From Pseudomonas cichorii (GTDB lineage: Bacteria; Pseudomonadota; Gammaproteobacteria; Pseudomonadales; Pseudomonadaceae): a stretch of 64,000 nucleotides of DNA. The position numbers were made by a program, and so were the translations under genes. Of the stretch, positions 26,670 to 35,744 are shown piece after piece. The stretch is taken from contig NZ_CP074349.1 of NCBI RefSeq assembly GCF_018343775.1, positions 1,354,001 through 1,418,000 on the forward strand, given 5' to 3'. Each line of letters starts with the position of its first letter. Positions within the stretch are counted from its first letter, which is position 1. The notes under the pieces are model-generated. The model ran no database searches, had not been told where the DNA came from, and saw nothing but the letters and a program-made list of their open reading frames with translations.

Positions 26670-27500
26670 ATGAGCACAGAAGATCCACGGTTCGCAGGCA
26701 TCGCCCGTTTGTACGGCATCGAGGGGCTGGAGCGCTTGCGTGCAGCTCATGTGGCCGTGGTCGGTATCGGCGGCGTGGGTTCATGGGCGGCCGAGGCCAT
26801 GGCGCGCTGCGGTGTGGGCGAGATTTCCCTGTTCGATATGGATGACGTCTGCGTCAGCAACAGCAATCGTCAGTTGCATGCGCTGGACAGCACGGTAGGG
26901 CGGCCCAAGGTCGAGGTCATGGCCGAGCGCATAAAGACCATCAACCCTGCGTGTACGGTTCATGCGGTCAGCGATTTCGTGACCCGGGACACCATGGCGG
27001 ATTACATCACCCCGGATCTGGACTTCGTGATCGACTGCATCGACAGCGTCAATGCCAAGGCCGCGCTGATTTCATGGTGCAAGCGACGCAAGATCCAGAT
27101 CGTGACCACGGGAGGGGCTGGCGGGCAGATTGACCCCACCCAGATTCAGATCGGTGACCTGAACCGCACCTTCAACGATCCGCTGGCCTCCAAGGTACGC
27201 TCGACTCTGCGTCGCGAATACGGTTTCTCCCGTACGCCGAATCGTCACTACAGCGTGCCCTGTGTGTTTTCCAGCGAGCAACTGCGCTATCCCAAGCCCG
27301 ATGGCAGCATCTGCCTGCAGAAGCGTTTCGTAGGTGATGGCGTCAAACTCGACTGCGCGGGAGGTTTCGGCGCGGTGATGATGGTGACGGCGACCTTCGG
27401 CATGGTCGCGGCCACCCGGGCTATCGACAAGCTGGTGGCCGGAACACGACGCCCGTCCGAGCGTGCAAAACCGGTTTCGGTCCCGCCGCCTCAGGCGTGA
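26670..27500 (+). CDS. tcdA: tRNA threonylcarbamoyladenosine dehydratase (TcdA/CsdL)
   Basis: A 276-aa E1-like enzyme that uses ATP to cyclise t6A to ct6A at position 37 of tRNAs. The nucleotide-binding motif GIGGVGSW is at residues 32-39, with the later FDMDDVCVSNSNRQ (the conserved acidic and NxNRQ stretch) and DCIDSVNAK. The start ATG 26670 fits the family; an earlier in-frame start at 26532 is rejected because the TATAAT box lies inside it. It is convergent with csdE and overlaps it by 10 nt. In E. coli csdL, csdE and csdA act together, so this arrangement fits a shared sulfur-dependent role. Confidence 0.95.
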   Translation: MSTEDPRFAGIARLYGIEGLERLRAAHVAVVGIGGVGSWAAEAMARCGVGEISLFDMDDVCVSNSNRQLHALDSTVGRPKVEVMAERIKTINPACTVHAVSDFVTRDTMADYITPDLDFVIDCIDSVNAKAALISWCKRRKIQIVTTGGAGGQIDPTQIQIGDLNRTFNDPLASKVRSTLRREYGFSRTPNRHYSVPCVFSSEQLRYPKPDGSICLQKRFVGDGVKLDCAGGFGAVMMVTATFGMVAATRAIDKLVAGTRRPSERAKPVSVPPPQA

Positions 27501-27898
27501 GCCAGTTGCCGCATCTTTTGCAGCACGGCGTTGAGGCCGTTGCTGCGCGAAGGTGACAGCTGGCGACTCAGGCCCAATTGGTTGAACCAGTCGGGCAGGT
27601 CAACTTCCAGCAGCTCCTGCTCCGACAGGCCATTGACCCGCTCCAGCAGCAGCGCCACCAGACCGCGAATCAACCGGGCGTCGCTGGCAGCCCGAAACTG
27701 CCAGCGTCCATCGCTGACAGCGCCCAGTAACCAGACCTTGCTTTCACAGCCCTGCACCAGATGCTCTTCGGACTTTTCGTCGTCACTCAGGGCGGGCAGC
27801 CGGTCGCCCCATTGCATCAGCAGACGAGCGCGTTGTTCCCAGCCTTGAAGCTGGCTGAAGGTGTCCAGCGCGGTTTGTGCACCTGTGGTCAGGGTCAT
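27491..27898 (-). CDS. csdE: Sulfur acceptor protein CsdE (SufE family)
   Basis: A 135-aa SufE-like protein. The acceptor cysteine is C51 in VQGCESKVW, which takes persulfide sulfur from the CsdA desulfurase. Length and the conserved W-x5-LM-x-WG-x-LP start fit the family. Its ATG overlaps the csdA stop by 4 nt and its 3' end overlaps tcdA by 10 nt on the other strand. Confidence 0.93.
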   Translation of the reverse strand: MTLTTGAQTALDTFSQLQGWEQRARLLMQWGDRLPALSDDEKSEEHLVQGCESKVWLLGAVSDGRWQFRAASDARLIRGLVALLLERVNGLSEQELLEVDLPDWFNQLGLSRQLSPSRSNGLNAVLQKMRQLAHA

Positions 27899-29100
27899 CG
27901 CAGCAACTCCAGCGCCTGATCCAGAGCACTGAAAAAGCGCAGCAAGTCATCCGAATCGTTGTACAGGCCAAGTGATACACGGATTGCGCCCGGCAGCCCG
28001 AGACTCTTGAGCAGCGGCATCGCGCAATGATGGCCAGCGCGCACGGCAATGCCCTGTTCAGTCAGCAGGTGAGCCAGATCGGCGTTATGCACGCCATCGA
28101 CCACGAAGCTGACCAGTGCCAGTTCCGGCGAACCCAGCACGCGAATGCCTTCGCGCTGTTGCAAGCCCTCCAGAAGACGCTGATGCAGCCGGGTTTCATG
28201 CTCGGCCACGGCCTGCTGATCCAGACTGTCCAGATAATCCAGTGTCGCTCCCAGGCCGATCACGCTGGCAATCGGCGGCGTACCGGCCTCGAAGCCCAGG
28301 GGCGCGGGGCGGAAACTGGCCTGCTGATAATCGGCGTCGAGCACCATTTCGCCGCCGTATTGCCAGTGCTTCAGGCGTGGCAGGGCGGTGTTGCTGGCAT
28401 ACAGCACGCCGAGCCCGTCCGGGCCGTAGAGCTTGTGGCTGGAAAATACATAGAAGTCGCAACCCAGTGCCTGCACATCATGCCGACCATGGACCACGCC
28501 CTGCGCACCATCCACCACCGTCAATGCGCCTTGCGCCCTGGCCAGTTCCATCAGGCGCGGCAAGGGCTGCCAGGCACCGAGGACGTTGGAGAGCTGACTG
28601 ACCGCCAGCAGGCGAGTGCGCGGACCGATCAGTGCAGTGGCCGCATTCAGATCGATCAGGCCATGGCTGTCGAGAGGCAGGATCACCAGTTTCAGGTCGC
28701 GACGCTGAGCCAGTTGTTGCCAGGGCAACAGGTTGGCGTGGTGTTCCAGAGCGCTGATGACGATCTCGTCGCCAGGGGCGAATTCCTGCTCCAGACCATA
28801 GGCCAGCAGGTTGAGGGCCGAGGTCGCGCCATGGGTGAAAATGATCTGGCCGGATTCATGGGCGTTCAGCCAGTGAGCGACCTTGTTGCGGCTGTTCTCG
28901 AACGCCTGGGTGGCATGGGCACCAGGTAAATGCTGCGCACGATGCACATTGGCGGCACCGTTTGCGTAGTAATGGGTCAGGGCATTGATCAATGCCTGGG
29001 GTTTTTGCGTGGTTGCGGCGCTGTCCAGATAGGTCTGGCCCTGGCGCTGAAGGGCGTCGATGGCAGGAAAGTCAGCGCGCCATGGAGAAATGAGGGGCAT
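27895..29100 (-). CDS. csdA: Cysteine desulfurase CsdA (SufS-like, class II)
   Basis: A 401-aa PLP enzyme that frees sulfur from L-cysteine as an enzyme-bound persulfide and passes it to CsdE. The PLP lysine is K223 (SSHKLYGPDG), with the cofactor-site stretch YLDSAATTQKP (about 24-34) and HGATSALN. The persulfide cysteine is C359 (AGHHCAMPL), embedded as in SufS/CsdA. It is the first gene of csdA-csdE and is separated from dapD by a strong hairpin. Confidence 0.94.
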   Translation of the reverse strand: MPLISPWRADFPAIDALQRQGQTYLDSAATTQKPQALINALTHYYANGAANVHRAQHLPGAHATQAFENSRNKVAHWLNAHESGQIIFTHGATSALNLLAYGLEQEFAPGDEIVISALEHHANLLPWQQLAQRRDLKLVILPLDSHGLIDLNAATALIGPRTRLLAVSQLSNVLGAWQPLPRLMELARAQGALTVVDGAQGVVHGRHDVQALGCDFYVFSSHKLYGPDGLGVLYASNTALPRLKHWQYGGEMVLDADYQQASFRPAPLGFEAGTPPIASVIGLGATLDYLDSLDQQAVAEHETRLHQRLLEGLQQREGIRVLGSPELALVSFVVDGVHNADLAHLLTEQGIAVRAGHHCAMPLLKSLGLPGAIRVSLGLYNDSDDLLRFFSALDQALELLR

Positions 29101-29122
29101 TGTTCATCCTGCTTCGATGGAG

Positions 29123-29151
29123 CGGGTACAGGGTGCGAAGCCCTGTACCCG
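29123..29151 (-). terminator. Strong hairpin between dapD and csdA
   Basis: CGGGTACAGGG (29123-29133) pairs perfectly with CCCTGTACCCG (29141-29151) around a 7-base loop, 9 nt after the dapD stop. No U-tract follows on the minus strand, so it may be a weak terminator, an RNA stabiliser or an attenuator before csdA. Confidence 0.5.
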
Positions 29152-29159
29152 ACACGGCA

Positions 29160-30194
29160 TCAGTTATGAGCGTGCAGTGCTTCGTTCAGCTCGATGGCCG
29201 ACTTGTGGGTTTTGCATTCCACTGCGCCGGTCTGCGAGTTGCGACGGAACAGCAAGTCAGTCTGGCCTGCGAGATCGCGGGCCTTGACGACTTTGACCAG
29301 CTCGTTGTTTTCATCGAGCAGAGCGACTTTGGTGCCAGCGGTGATGTACAGGCCGGCTTCGACGGTGTTGCGGTCGCCCAACGGAATGCCGATACCGGCG
29401 TTGGCACCGATCAGGCAGCCTTCGCCAACCTTGATGACGATGTTGCCGCCACCGGACAGGGTGCCCATGGTCGAGCAGCCGCCGCCCAGGTCGGAACCCT
29501 TACCGACGAAGACGCCTGCCGAAACACGGCCTTCGATCATGCCTGGCCCTTCGGTGCCGCCGTTGAAGTTGACGAAACCTTCGTGCATCACGGTGGTGCC
29601 TTCGCCCACGTAGGCGCCCAGGCGAACACGTGCGCTGTCAGCGATACGCACGCCACTCGGCACTACGTAGTCGGTCATTTTCGGGAACTTGTCCACCGAG
29701 AAGACTTCCAGCAGCTCGCCCTTCAGGCGTGCTTCGAGTTGACGCTCGGCCAGCTCGGCCAGATCCACGGCACCCTGGCTGGTCCATGCAACGTTTGGCA
29801 ACAGCGGGAAGATACCGGCCAGATTCAGGCCGTGTGGCTTGGCCAGACGATGGGACAGCAGGTGCAGCTTGAGGTAGGCCTCAGGCGTAGAAGTCAGCGG
29901 CGCATCTTCTGCCAGCAGAGTGGCGACCAGCGGCTTGTGGCTTTCTGCCAGGCGAGTCAGCAGAGCCGCTTGGGTGGCATCGATGGACTTGACCGCATCG
30001 GCCAGTTTCGAGGCTTGATCGGTGTTGAACGCAATGGCCTGGTTGCCAGCGGTGTAGCCCAGAACCGGCGCGATAGCGGCAATCAGCTCAGCCGACGGGT
30101 TGATCAACGGCTGGGCGTAAAAGACTTCCAGCCACGCGCCTTGACGGTTTTGGGTGCCGACACCGAAGGCCAGGCTGAACAGGGTAGTAGACAT
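29160..30194 (-). CDS. dapD: Tetrahydrodipicolinate N-succinyltransferase
   Basis: A 344-aa protein of the long DapD class found in Pseudomonas. It succinylates tetrahydrodipicolinate with succinyl-CoA, the entry step of the succinylase branch of lysine/DAP synthesis. The C-terminal half carries left-handed beta-helix (hexapeptide) repeats such as VRLGAYVGEGT, VGKGSDLGGG and IGANAGIGIPLGD. The start is ATG 30194, with AGAGGAA 6-7 nt upstream; the 6-codon longer frame lacks a site. The YffB-like gene lies 35 nt upstream in the same direction. Confidence 0.96.
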   Translation of the reverse strand: MSTTLFSLAFGVGTQNRQGAWLEVFYAQPLINPSAELIAAIAPVLGYTAGNQAIAFNTDQASKLADAVKSIDATQAALLTRLAESHKPLVATLLAEDAPLTSTPEAYLKLHLLSHRLAKPHGLNLAGIFPLLPNVAWTSQGAVDLAELAERQLEARLKGELLEVFSVDKFPKMTDYVVPSGVRIADSARVRLGAYVGEGTTVMHEGFVNFNGGTEGPGMIEGRVSAGVFVGKGSDLGGGCSTMGTLSGGGNIVIKVGEGCLIGANAGIGIPLGDRNTVEAGLYITAGTKVALLDENNELVKVVKARDLAGQTDLLFRRNSQTGAVECKTHKSAIELNEALHAHN

Positions 30195-30229
30195 GCAAAT
30201 TCCTCTTGCCAATTAAAGGGCCATCTCAA

Positions 30230-30601
30230 TCAGGCGATGGCCGTTGCATACAGGTCGGGTTTGAAACCAATCAGGGTTTTATCGCCAAGATCCAGCACCG
30301 GGCGCTTGATCATCGACGGTTGCGCGAGCATCAGTTCGATTGCCTTTGCCTGATCGAGATCGGCCTTCTGTCCGTCATCGAGCTTGCGAAAGGTCGTCCC
30401 CGCGCGGTTCAACACCACTTGCCAGCCGTGTTCATCGCACCACTGCGTCAGGTGCTCACGGTCAATGCCAAGGGTCTTGTAATCATGAAACTCGTAGCTC
30501 ACAGCATGTTCATCGAGCCAGGTACGCGCTTTTTTCATCGTGTCGCAGGCTTTGATGCCGTATAGACAAATGCCTTTGCTGCCATCGGCGGAATTTCCCA
30601 T
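30230..30601 (-). CDS. ArsC/Spx-family protein, YffB-like
   Basis: A 123-aa thioredoxin-fold protein of the ArsC family. It keeps a single active-site cysteine, C19 (YGIKACDTMKKA), and the late conserved KRPVLD and GFKPD segments. It is a YffB type rather than a true arsenate reductase, since no ars genes are nearby. In E. coli yffB lies beside dapE; here the gene sits beside dapD, so a link between this family and the dap genes recurs. Biochemical role unknown. The start at ATG 30601 is the only one giving the family length. Confidence 0.88.
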   Translation of the reverse strand: MGNSADGSKGICLYGIKACDTMKKARTWLDEHAVSYEFHDYKTLGIDREHLTQWCDEHGWQVVLNRAGTTFRKLDDGQKADLDQAKAIELMLAQPSMIKRPVLDLGDKTLIGFKPDLYATAIA

Positions 30602-30756
30602 TGCCCAAATGCCTCATGCATCCCGAAAAAACAGCCAGCGATTATGCCACGCCCAAACGCACTGTGCCCGGGCTGTCGCGATATCTGTCGGACAATCCGG
30701 GCGCAATGAGAGCGTAGCGCAGCGTCTATACCTTGGTGGCGATGACAAACTGACTG

Positions 30757-31626
30757 TCAGGAGGTTGCGCCTGATGCCGGTGCCGGGCTCGAAGATGCGA
30801 CAGGTGCCTGGGCGCTCGCCGTACTGGCTCCAGGCAGAGGCTTCTCTTCTTCCTCTTCTCTGGTTTGTCCTGAATTCATTTCGGCGATCATTTCAAACAG
30901 GGTCTGAGAGGGCTTGGTTTTATCTTCTTTCTTGAGCGCGGCAATGCCTTCTTCGAGGTTCATGTGTTGCAGCAGCCACTCTGCCGAGCCTTTCTCTTCC
31001 GGGCTGACGTTGTTGAGGAAGGTCAGGCCTGCTTCGTAGTGTTTGGCAGGGTTGGCGGTGAAGGCGTTGGCGGCATTGCTGTCGTACAGGCCCATTGCAA
31101 TGCCTTGCTGGCGACTCATGGCGCTGGTGGCGGCCTGTTGTTCTTCTTTGGTAAAGAGCCCGTCTTTATTGCTGCTGACGGCATAAAGCGAGCGCCGGTC
31201 GAGATCGCCCAGCAGGGAGTTGGTGTCGCGCCCTTCATAGCTATTACGGTCGTAAGGTGTGCCGCTGGCTTCCATTTGCGCGTATTTGTCATTCATGCGT
31301 GCGCGGGCGTCAGTGGCGACATCGGCAAAGGTCAGCCCTTTGGAACTGGTGGCCAGCCCCGGATTGGCGGGTGCCATGATCAGGGCGGAGGTGCTCATGC
31401 CGGGACGAGCCGGAAATAGTGAGCTGGCAGAAGAGGTCGTCTGGCTGAGTTGCAGGGCAACGTTGGAGAAGGTCGCTTGATCCGTCCCCTTAGGCTGTTG
31501 GGTTGTTTCTGGGGGTGTTGTGACTGAAGTTGTAAGTGCAGCGGTTTTGCTGGCAGCAGTGTTTGCAGTTTCAAGGCTGCTGTAGGTGGAAATGGCCGTG
31601 TTCGACAGCGTCGATACGAGGTTCAT
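30757..31626 (-). CDS. Protein of unknown function with EF-hand-like loop and Ser/Thr-rich N terminus
   Basis: The start is ATG 31626, with GGAAGAG just upstream, rather than ATG 31638. The 289-aa protein has no cleavable signal. Residues 1-90 are Ser/Thr/Ala-rich and look disordered. Residues 97-250 are the folded part, with an EF-hand-like loop SSNKDGLFTKEE at 151-162 (ligand positions S, N, D, T, E) preceded by LDRRSLYAV. The C terminus (about 265-289) is Glu-rich, then Pro/Ala/Ser-rich. It lies between the YffB-like gene and dapC. I do not recognise a named family; the N terminus resembles unstructured secretion-type ends, but there is no hrp box. Confidence 0.75.
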   Translation of the reverse strand: MNLVSTLSNTAISTYSSLETANTAASKTAALTTSVTTPPETTQQPKGTDQATFSNVALQLSQTTSSASSLFPARPGMSTSALIMAPANPGLATSSKGLTFADVATDARARMNDKYAQMEASGTPYDRNSYEGRDTNSLLGDLDRRSLYAVSSNKDGLFTKEEQQAATSAMSRQQGIAMGLYDSNAANAFTANPAKHYEAGLTFLNNVSPEEKGSAEWLLQHMNLEEGIAALKKEDKTKPSQTLFEMIAEMNSGQTREEEEEKPLPGASTASAQAPVASSSPAPASGATS

Positions 31627-31710
31627 ATGCTCTTCCATGAAGTGAGTATGCGAACTGTATCGACTTTGTAACCTGTTTCTGTAGCACACAGACTGTGTCG
31701 GAACAGGTTT

Positions 31711-31739
31711 ATTCCATGGCACATTGCGTGCCATGGAAT
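31711..31739 (-). terminator. Hairpin downstream of dapC
   Basis: ATTCCATGGCAC (31711-31722) pairs perfectly with GTGCCATGGAAT (31728-31739) around a 5-base loop, 8 nt after the dapC stop. It is terminator-like but lacks a U-tract, so it may leak into the next gene. Confidence 0.5.
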
Positions 31740-31747
31740 CGCAACAC

Positions 31748-32941
31748 TCAGCGTGTGATAAAGGCGCGAATCCGCTCGGCGGCTTCGATGCATTCGGCCA
31801 GCGGTGCAACCAGCGCCAGGCGTACGCGGCCAGCGCCAGGGTTGACGCCATTGGCTTCGCGGGACAGGTAGGAGCCCGGCACAACCGTTACATGCTGGTC
31901 GGCGAACAGGTCGCGGCAGAATTCGGCGTCGTCCTTGCCCACGTTTGGCCACAAGTAGAAACCACCATCCGGGCGTTGGACATCCAGCACGGGGGCGAGG
32001 ATTTCCAGGACTGCGTCGAACTTCTCGCGATACAGGTCGCGGTTGGCGCGTACGTGTTCTTCGTCATTCCAGGCTGCGATGCTGGCCAGTTGGGTTTGAA
32101 CCGGCATGGCGCAGCCGTGGTAGGTGCGGTACAGCAGGAAAGCCTTGAGGATGTCGGCGTCACCGGCCACGAAGCCTGAACGCAGGCCTGGCAGGTTGGA
32201 GCGCTTGGACAGGCTGTGGAAGACCACGCAACGCTTGAAGTCCTGGCGGCCCAGTTCGGCGCAGGCGGTGAGCAGGCCGGGCGGCGGTGTCTGCTCGTCG
32301 AAGTACAACTCGCTGTAGCACTCGTCCGCGGCGATCACGAAATCGTATTCGTCGGCCAGGGCAATCAGCTTTTTCAGGGTCGGCAGCGGGATCAGCGCGC
32401 CGGTCGGGTTGCCGGGCGAGCACAGGAACAGGATCTGGCAGCGCTTCCAGATATCAGGTGTGACAGCGTCGAAATCGGGATTGAAACCGTTTTCGCTCAG
32501 GCAAGGCAGGTAGTGCGGCTGAGCGCCGGCCAGGAATGCTGCGCCTTCGTAGATCTGATAGAACGGGTTGGGGCTGACCACCAGGCCATCGTCGCTGCGG
32601 TTGACCACGGTCTGGGTGAAGGCAAACAGCGCTTCGCGGGTGCCGTTGACCGGCAGTACGTTGCGTGCCGGATCGATCCAGCCTTCGGGCACATTGAAAC
32701 GACGGTTGCACCAGCCGGCAATGGCTTCGCGCAGGGCCGGGATACCCAGCGTCGTTGGATAGACCGCCATTTGATCGAGGTTGTCGGCCAGGGCCTTGGC
32801 GACGAACTCGGGTGAACGATGCTTCGGCTCGCCGATAGACAAGGCCACGGGGCGCTTGTCCGGGTTGGGCGTCACGCTGCCGAGCAGGGCGCGAAGCTTC
32901 TCGAACGGGTAAGGCTGAAGCTGTTGCATGGCGTTGTTCAT
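31748..32941 (-). CDS. dapC: Succinyldiaminopimelate transaminase
   Basis: A 397-aa class I PLP aminotransferase that makes N-succinyl-L,L-DAP from the keto precursor with glutamate as donor. The PLP lysine lies in SLSKRSNLPGLRSGF, and other cofactor contacts are visible in SPGNPTGALIP and AADECYSELYF. The C terminus carries the substrate-carboxylate arginine in GRVRLALV. It is 39 nt downstream of glnD on the same strand and may be co-transcribed with it. Confidence 0.94.
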   Translation of the reverse strand: MNNAMQQLQPYPFEKLRALLGSVTPNPDKRPVALSIGEPKHRSPEFVAKALADNLDQMAVYPTTLGIPALREAIAGWCNRRFNVPEGWIDPARNVLPVNGTREALFAFTQTVVNRSDDGLVVSPNPFYQIYEGAAFLAGAQPHYLPCLSENGFNPDFDAVTPDIWKRCQILFLCSPGNPTGALIPLPTLKKLIALADEYDFVIAADECYSELYFDEQTPPPGLLTACAELGRQDFKRCVVFHSLSKRSNLPGLRSGFVAGDADILKAFLLYRTYHGCAMPVQTQLASIAAWNDEEHVRANRDLYREKFDAVLEILAPVLDVQRPDGGFYLWPNVGKDDAEFCRDLFADQHVTVVPGSYLSREANGVNPGAGRVRLALVAPLAECIEAAERIRAFITR

Positions 32942-32980
32942 GATGCTGGGTCCTCAATGGCTGAGCGCCGAGTCGATTCG

Positions 32981-35680
32981 TTAGATACTGATCCGCAAAC
33001 TGCTGTCCGGCTCGGAATTGACACTCAATTGCTTGGCGATGGCTTCCTGCAGGCGGCTGCATAACTGAGGATCAGACAGTGGTTGATTGTTGGCGTCGGT
33101 GATGAAAAACACGTCTTCCACTCGCTCTCCCAGGGTCGCGATCTTGGCGTTTTGCAGGGACAGGTCGAACTCCAGAAAAATCTTGCCGATGCGTGCCAGC
33201 AGTCCTGGGCGGTCGGGGGCCAGCAGTTCCAGCACGGTCACCGGGCGTTGAGCATCGTTGTGGATGGTCACCTGGGGCGCGAAGGCAAAATGCTTGAGCT
33301 GGCGCGGTACGCGACGCTTGATGATGGTCGGGTAGTTGTCCGGGGTGCGCAGCGCTTCGGTCAGGCCGTCACGGATTTGCCGGGTTCGCTCGGGATTGTC
33401 GCCGATTGAACCGCCATCGTTGTCCAGCACGATATAGGTATCGAGGGTGAACTGGCTGCTGGACGTAATGATGCGGGCGTCATGGATGTTCAGGTTCAAC
33501 TGGTCCATCGCGGCCACGGTCACAGCGAAGAAGTCATGCTGGTCCGGTGCGTAGATGAAAATCTGGGTGCCGCCCTCGAACTCGCGCTGGGTGGTTTCCT
33601 TGATCAGCACCAACGGGCCGCCATCGGCAGGCTGCTGCAGGATGGCATCGCTGTGCCAGGCCACATCGCCAGCGGTATGGCGCAGGAAGTAATCGTCACC
33701 CAGGGCTGACCAGAGCTGTTCCACATCGTCCGGGTCGATGCCGTTGCGCACCAGGATGTCCAGGGCGGCAATCTGCGTACGACGAATCTGTTCTTCGCGG
33801 TCGACCGGGTTTTCCAGTCCGCGGCGCAAGGCCCGCTTGGTTTCGGTATACAACTGGCGCAGCAGGCTGGCGCGCCAGGAGTTCCAGAGCGTCGGGTTGG
33901 TTGCGTTGATGTCGGCGACGGTCAGTACATAGAGGTAATCCAGATGCACCTCGTCGCCGACGAACTGCGCGAAGTCGTGGATGACCTGAGGGTCGGAAAG
34001 GTCTTTGCGTTGCGCGGTGGTGGACATCACCAGATGGTTGCTGACCAGCCAGGCGATCAGGCGTGTGTCCCATGCTGGCAGATGGTGGCGTATGCCGAAG
34101 GCCTCGGCATCCACGGCACCCAGTTCGGAGTGGTCGCCGCCGCGTCCCTTGCCGATGTCGTGATACAGACCGGCCAGATAGGCGAGCTCCGGCTTGGGCA
34201 GGCGCGCCATGAGCTTGCTGGCCAGAGGGAATTTCTCGGCCACATCGGCGTATTGCAGCCTGCGCATGTGCTTGATCAGGTTCAGCGTGTGCGCATCCAC
34301 CGTATAGATGTGGAACAGGTCATGCTGCATCTGGCCCACGATATGGCCGAATTCGGGCAGGTACAGGCCCAGGATTCCATAGCGGTTCATCCGGCGCAGG
34401 TTGCGGTGGATGCCTTGCTCGCACTTGAATAGCTCGATGAACAGGCTGGTATTGCGGATATCGTTGCGGAAATCGTCGTTGATCAGGTGCCGGTGTTCGC
34501 GCAGCAGGCGAATCGTGTCGGCTCGCACGCCCTTGATCTCCGGGCGTTGAGCCATCAGCACGAAGATTTCGATCATGGCGAACGGCGTGCGCTTGAAGAC
34601 GTTCGGCTTCGTGGCTTCGATATAACCGTCATGCAACTGGAAGCGTGAATTGATCGGCTGCGTGCTGCTGCCGTCATCCTCCACCAGAATGACTTCTTCA
34701 AAGTGCTGGATGATCAGGTCGCTCAGTTCGGCGATGCTCATGACCACGCGGTAGTACTTCTGCATGAAGCGTTCGATGGCCAGCTTCGCATCGCTGTCCT
34801 GATAACCCAGCAGGCCAGCGATGCTGCTCTGGTAATCGAACAGCAGCCGGTCTTCGGATCGCCCGGCCAGCATGTGCAGGGCGTAGCGCACTTTCCAGAG
34901 GAACTCCTGGGAAGAGGCGAGCAGGTTGTTCTCGCTTTCCAGCAGGAAACCTTCACCCGCCAGTGCGTGCAGGTTCAGGGTGCCGTATTGGCGCCGGGCG
35001 ACCCAGAGGATGGTCTGGATGTCCCGCAGGCCACCGGGGGAACCTTTGACGTTGGGCTCCAGGTTGTATTCGGTGTCGTTGTATTTGTGGTGCCGTTTCT
35101 TCTGTTCGGCGCGTTTGGCCAGGAAGAAGTCCTTGCTCGGCCACATATGCTGCGTGCTGGTGACTTCCAGCATCCGCTGGCGCAGGTGCTCGGGGCCAGC
35201 GATGGTGCGGCTTTCCATCAGATTGGTGATGACGGTCAGGTCCGCCATGCCTTCCTGGGCGCACTCATCCACAGAACGCACGCTTTGCCCGACTTCAAGG
35301 CCAATATCCCACAGCAGGGTCAGGAAGCGCTCGATGGAGTCGCGAAAGACTTCGTGATCGGCGCTGTCCAGCAGGATCAGCAGGTCGATATCCGAATAAG
35401 GGTGCAGTTCGCCACGACCGTAGCCGCCGACCGCCAGCAGGGCGATGTCGGCGTCTTCGCTCCAGTCGAACTGATCCCAGGCCTGTTGCAGGATGTTATC
35501 CACGAACCAGGCCCGATCCTCGATCAGGCGGCGAATATTCCGGCCTTCACGAAAGCGCTCGTCGAGCACGTCACGCGCTTTGCGGATGGCTTTCTTGAAA
35601 GCGGCGATGGGGCTTGCCTTCAAGGCCAGTTCGGCCTGGAACTGGCCGCGGTCGAACAAATCGGGATCCACCTGCGGCAT
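32981..35680 (-). CDS. glnD: Bifunctional uridylyltransferase/uridylyl-removing enzyme GlnD
   Basis: An 899-aa nitrogen sensor that uridylylates PII (GlnB/GlnK) at low glutamine and removes UMP at high glutamine. Domains in order: nucleotidyltransferase ([19 protein letters not shown], starting near residue 85), a helical linker, an HD hydrolase domain ([15 protein letters not shown], about 510-525) and two ACT domains (about 700-780 and 810-890). The start is ATG 35680, with AAAGGAAAG about 8 nt upstream; a frame reaching 35797 is rejected for lack of a site. It is divergent from nothing here; map lies 64 nt upstream, same strand. Confidence 0.97.
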   Translation of the reverse strand: MPQVDPDLFDRGQFQAELALKASPIAAFKKAIRKARDVLDERFREGRNIRRLIEDRAWFVDNILQQAWDQFDWSEDADIALLAVGGYGRGELHPYSDIDLLILLDSADHEVFRDSIERFLTLLWDIGLEVGQSVRSVDECAQEGMADLTVITNLMESRTIAGPEHLRQRMLEVTSTQHMWPSKDFFLAKRAEQKKRHHKYNDTEYNLEPNVKGSPGGLRDIQTILWVARRQYGTLNLHALAGEGFLLESENNLLASSQEFLWKVRYALHMLAGRSEDRLLFDYQSSIAGLLGYQDSDAKLAIERFMQKYYRVVMSIAELSDLIIQHFEEVILVEDDGSSTQPINSRFQLHDGYIEATKPNVFKRTPFAMIEIFVLMAQRPEIKGVRADTIRLLREHRHLINDDFRNDIRNTSLFIELFKCEQGIHRNLRRMNRYGILGLYLPEFGHIVGQMQHDLFHIYTVDAHTLNLIKHMRRLQYADVAEKFPLASKLMARLPKPELAYLAGLYHDIGKGRGGDHSELGAVDAEAFGIRHHLPAWDTRLIAWLVSNHLVMSTTAQRKDLSDPQVIHDFAQFVGDEVHLDYLYVLTVADINATNPTLWNSWRASLLRQLYTETKRALRRGLENPVDREEQIRRTQIAALDILVRNGIDPDDVEQLWSALGDDYFLRHTAGDVAWHSDAILQQPADGGPLVLIKETTQREFEGGTQIFIYAPDQHDFFAVTVAAMDQLNLNIHDARIITSSSQFTLDTYIVLDNDGGSIGDNPERTRQIRDGLTEALRTPDNYPTIIKRRVPRQLKHFAFAPQVTIHNDAQRPVTVLELLAPDRPGLLARIGKIFLEFDLSLQNAKIATLGERVEDVFFITDANNQPLSDPQLCSRLQEAIAKQLSVNSEPDSSLRISI

Positions 35681-35744
35681 GGAGCGGCTTTCCTTTATAT
35701 CTATATCTGGCTGTGCGGGCTGGGTGTCGGGCGAACAGGTCGTG

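Noticed and set aside
30602..30756. Possible small gene or RNA between the YffB-like and EF-hand-like genes
   Set aside because: No ribosome site with a plausible frame and no strong hairpin was seen.
31627..31747. hrp box for the EF-hand-like protein
   Set aside because: No GGAACC-N15/16-CCAC arrangement on the minus strand upstream of ATG 31626.
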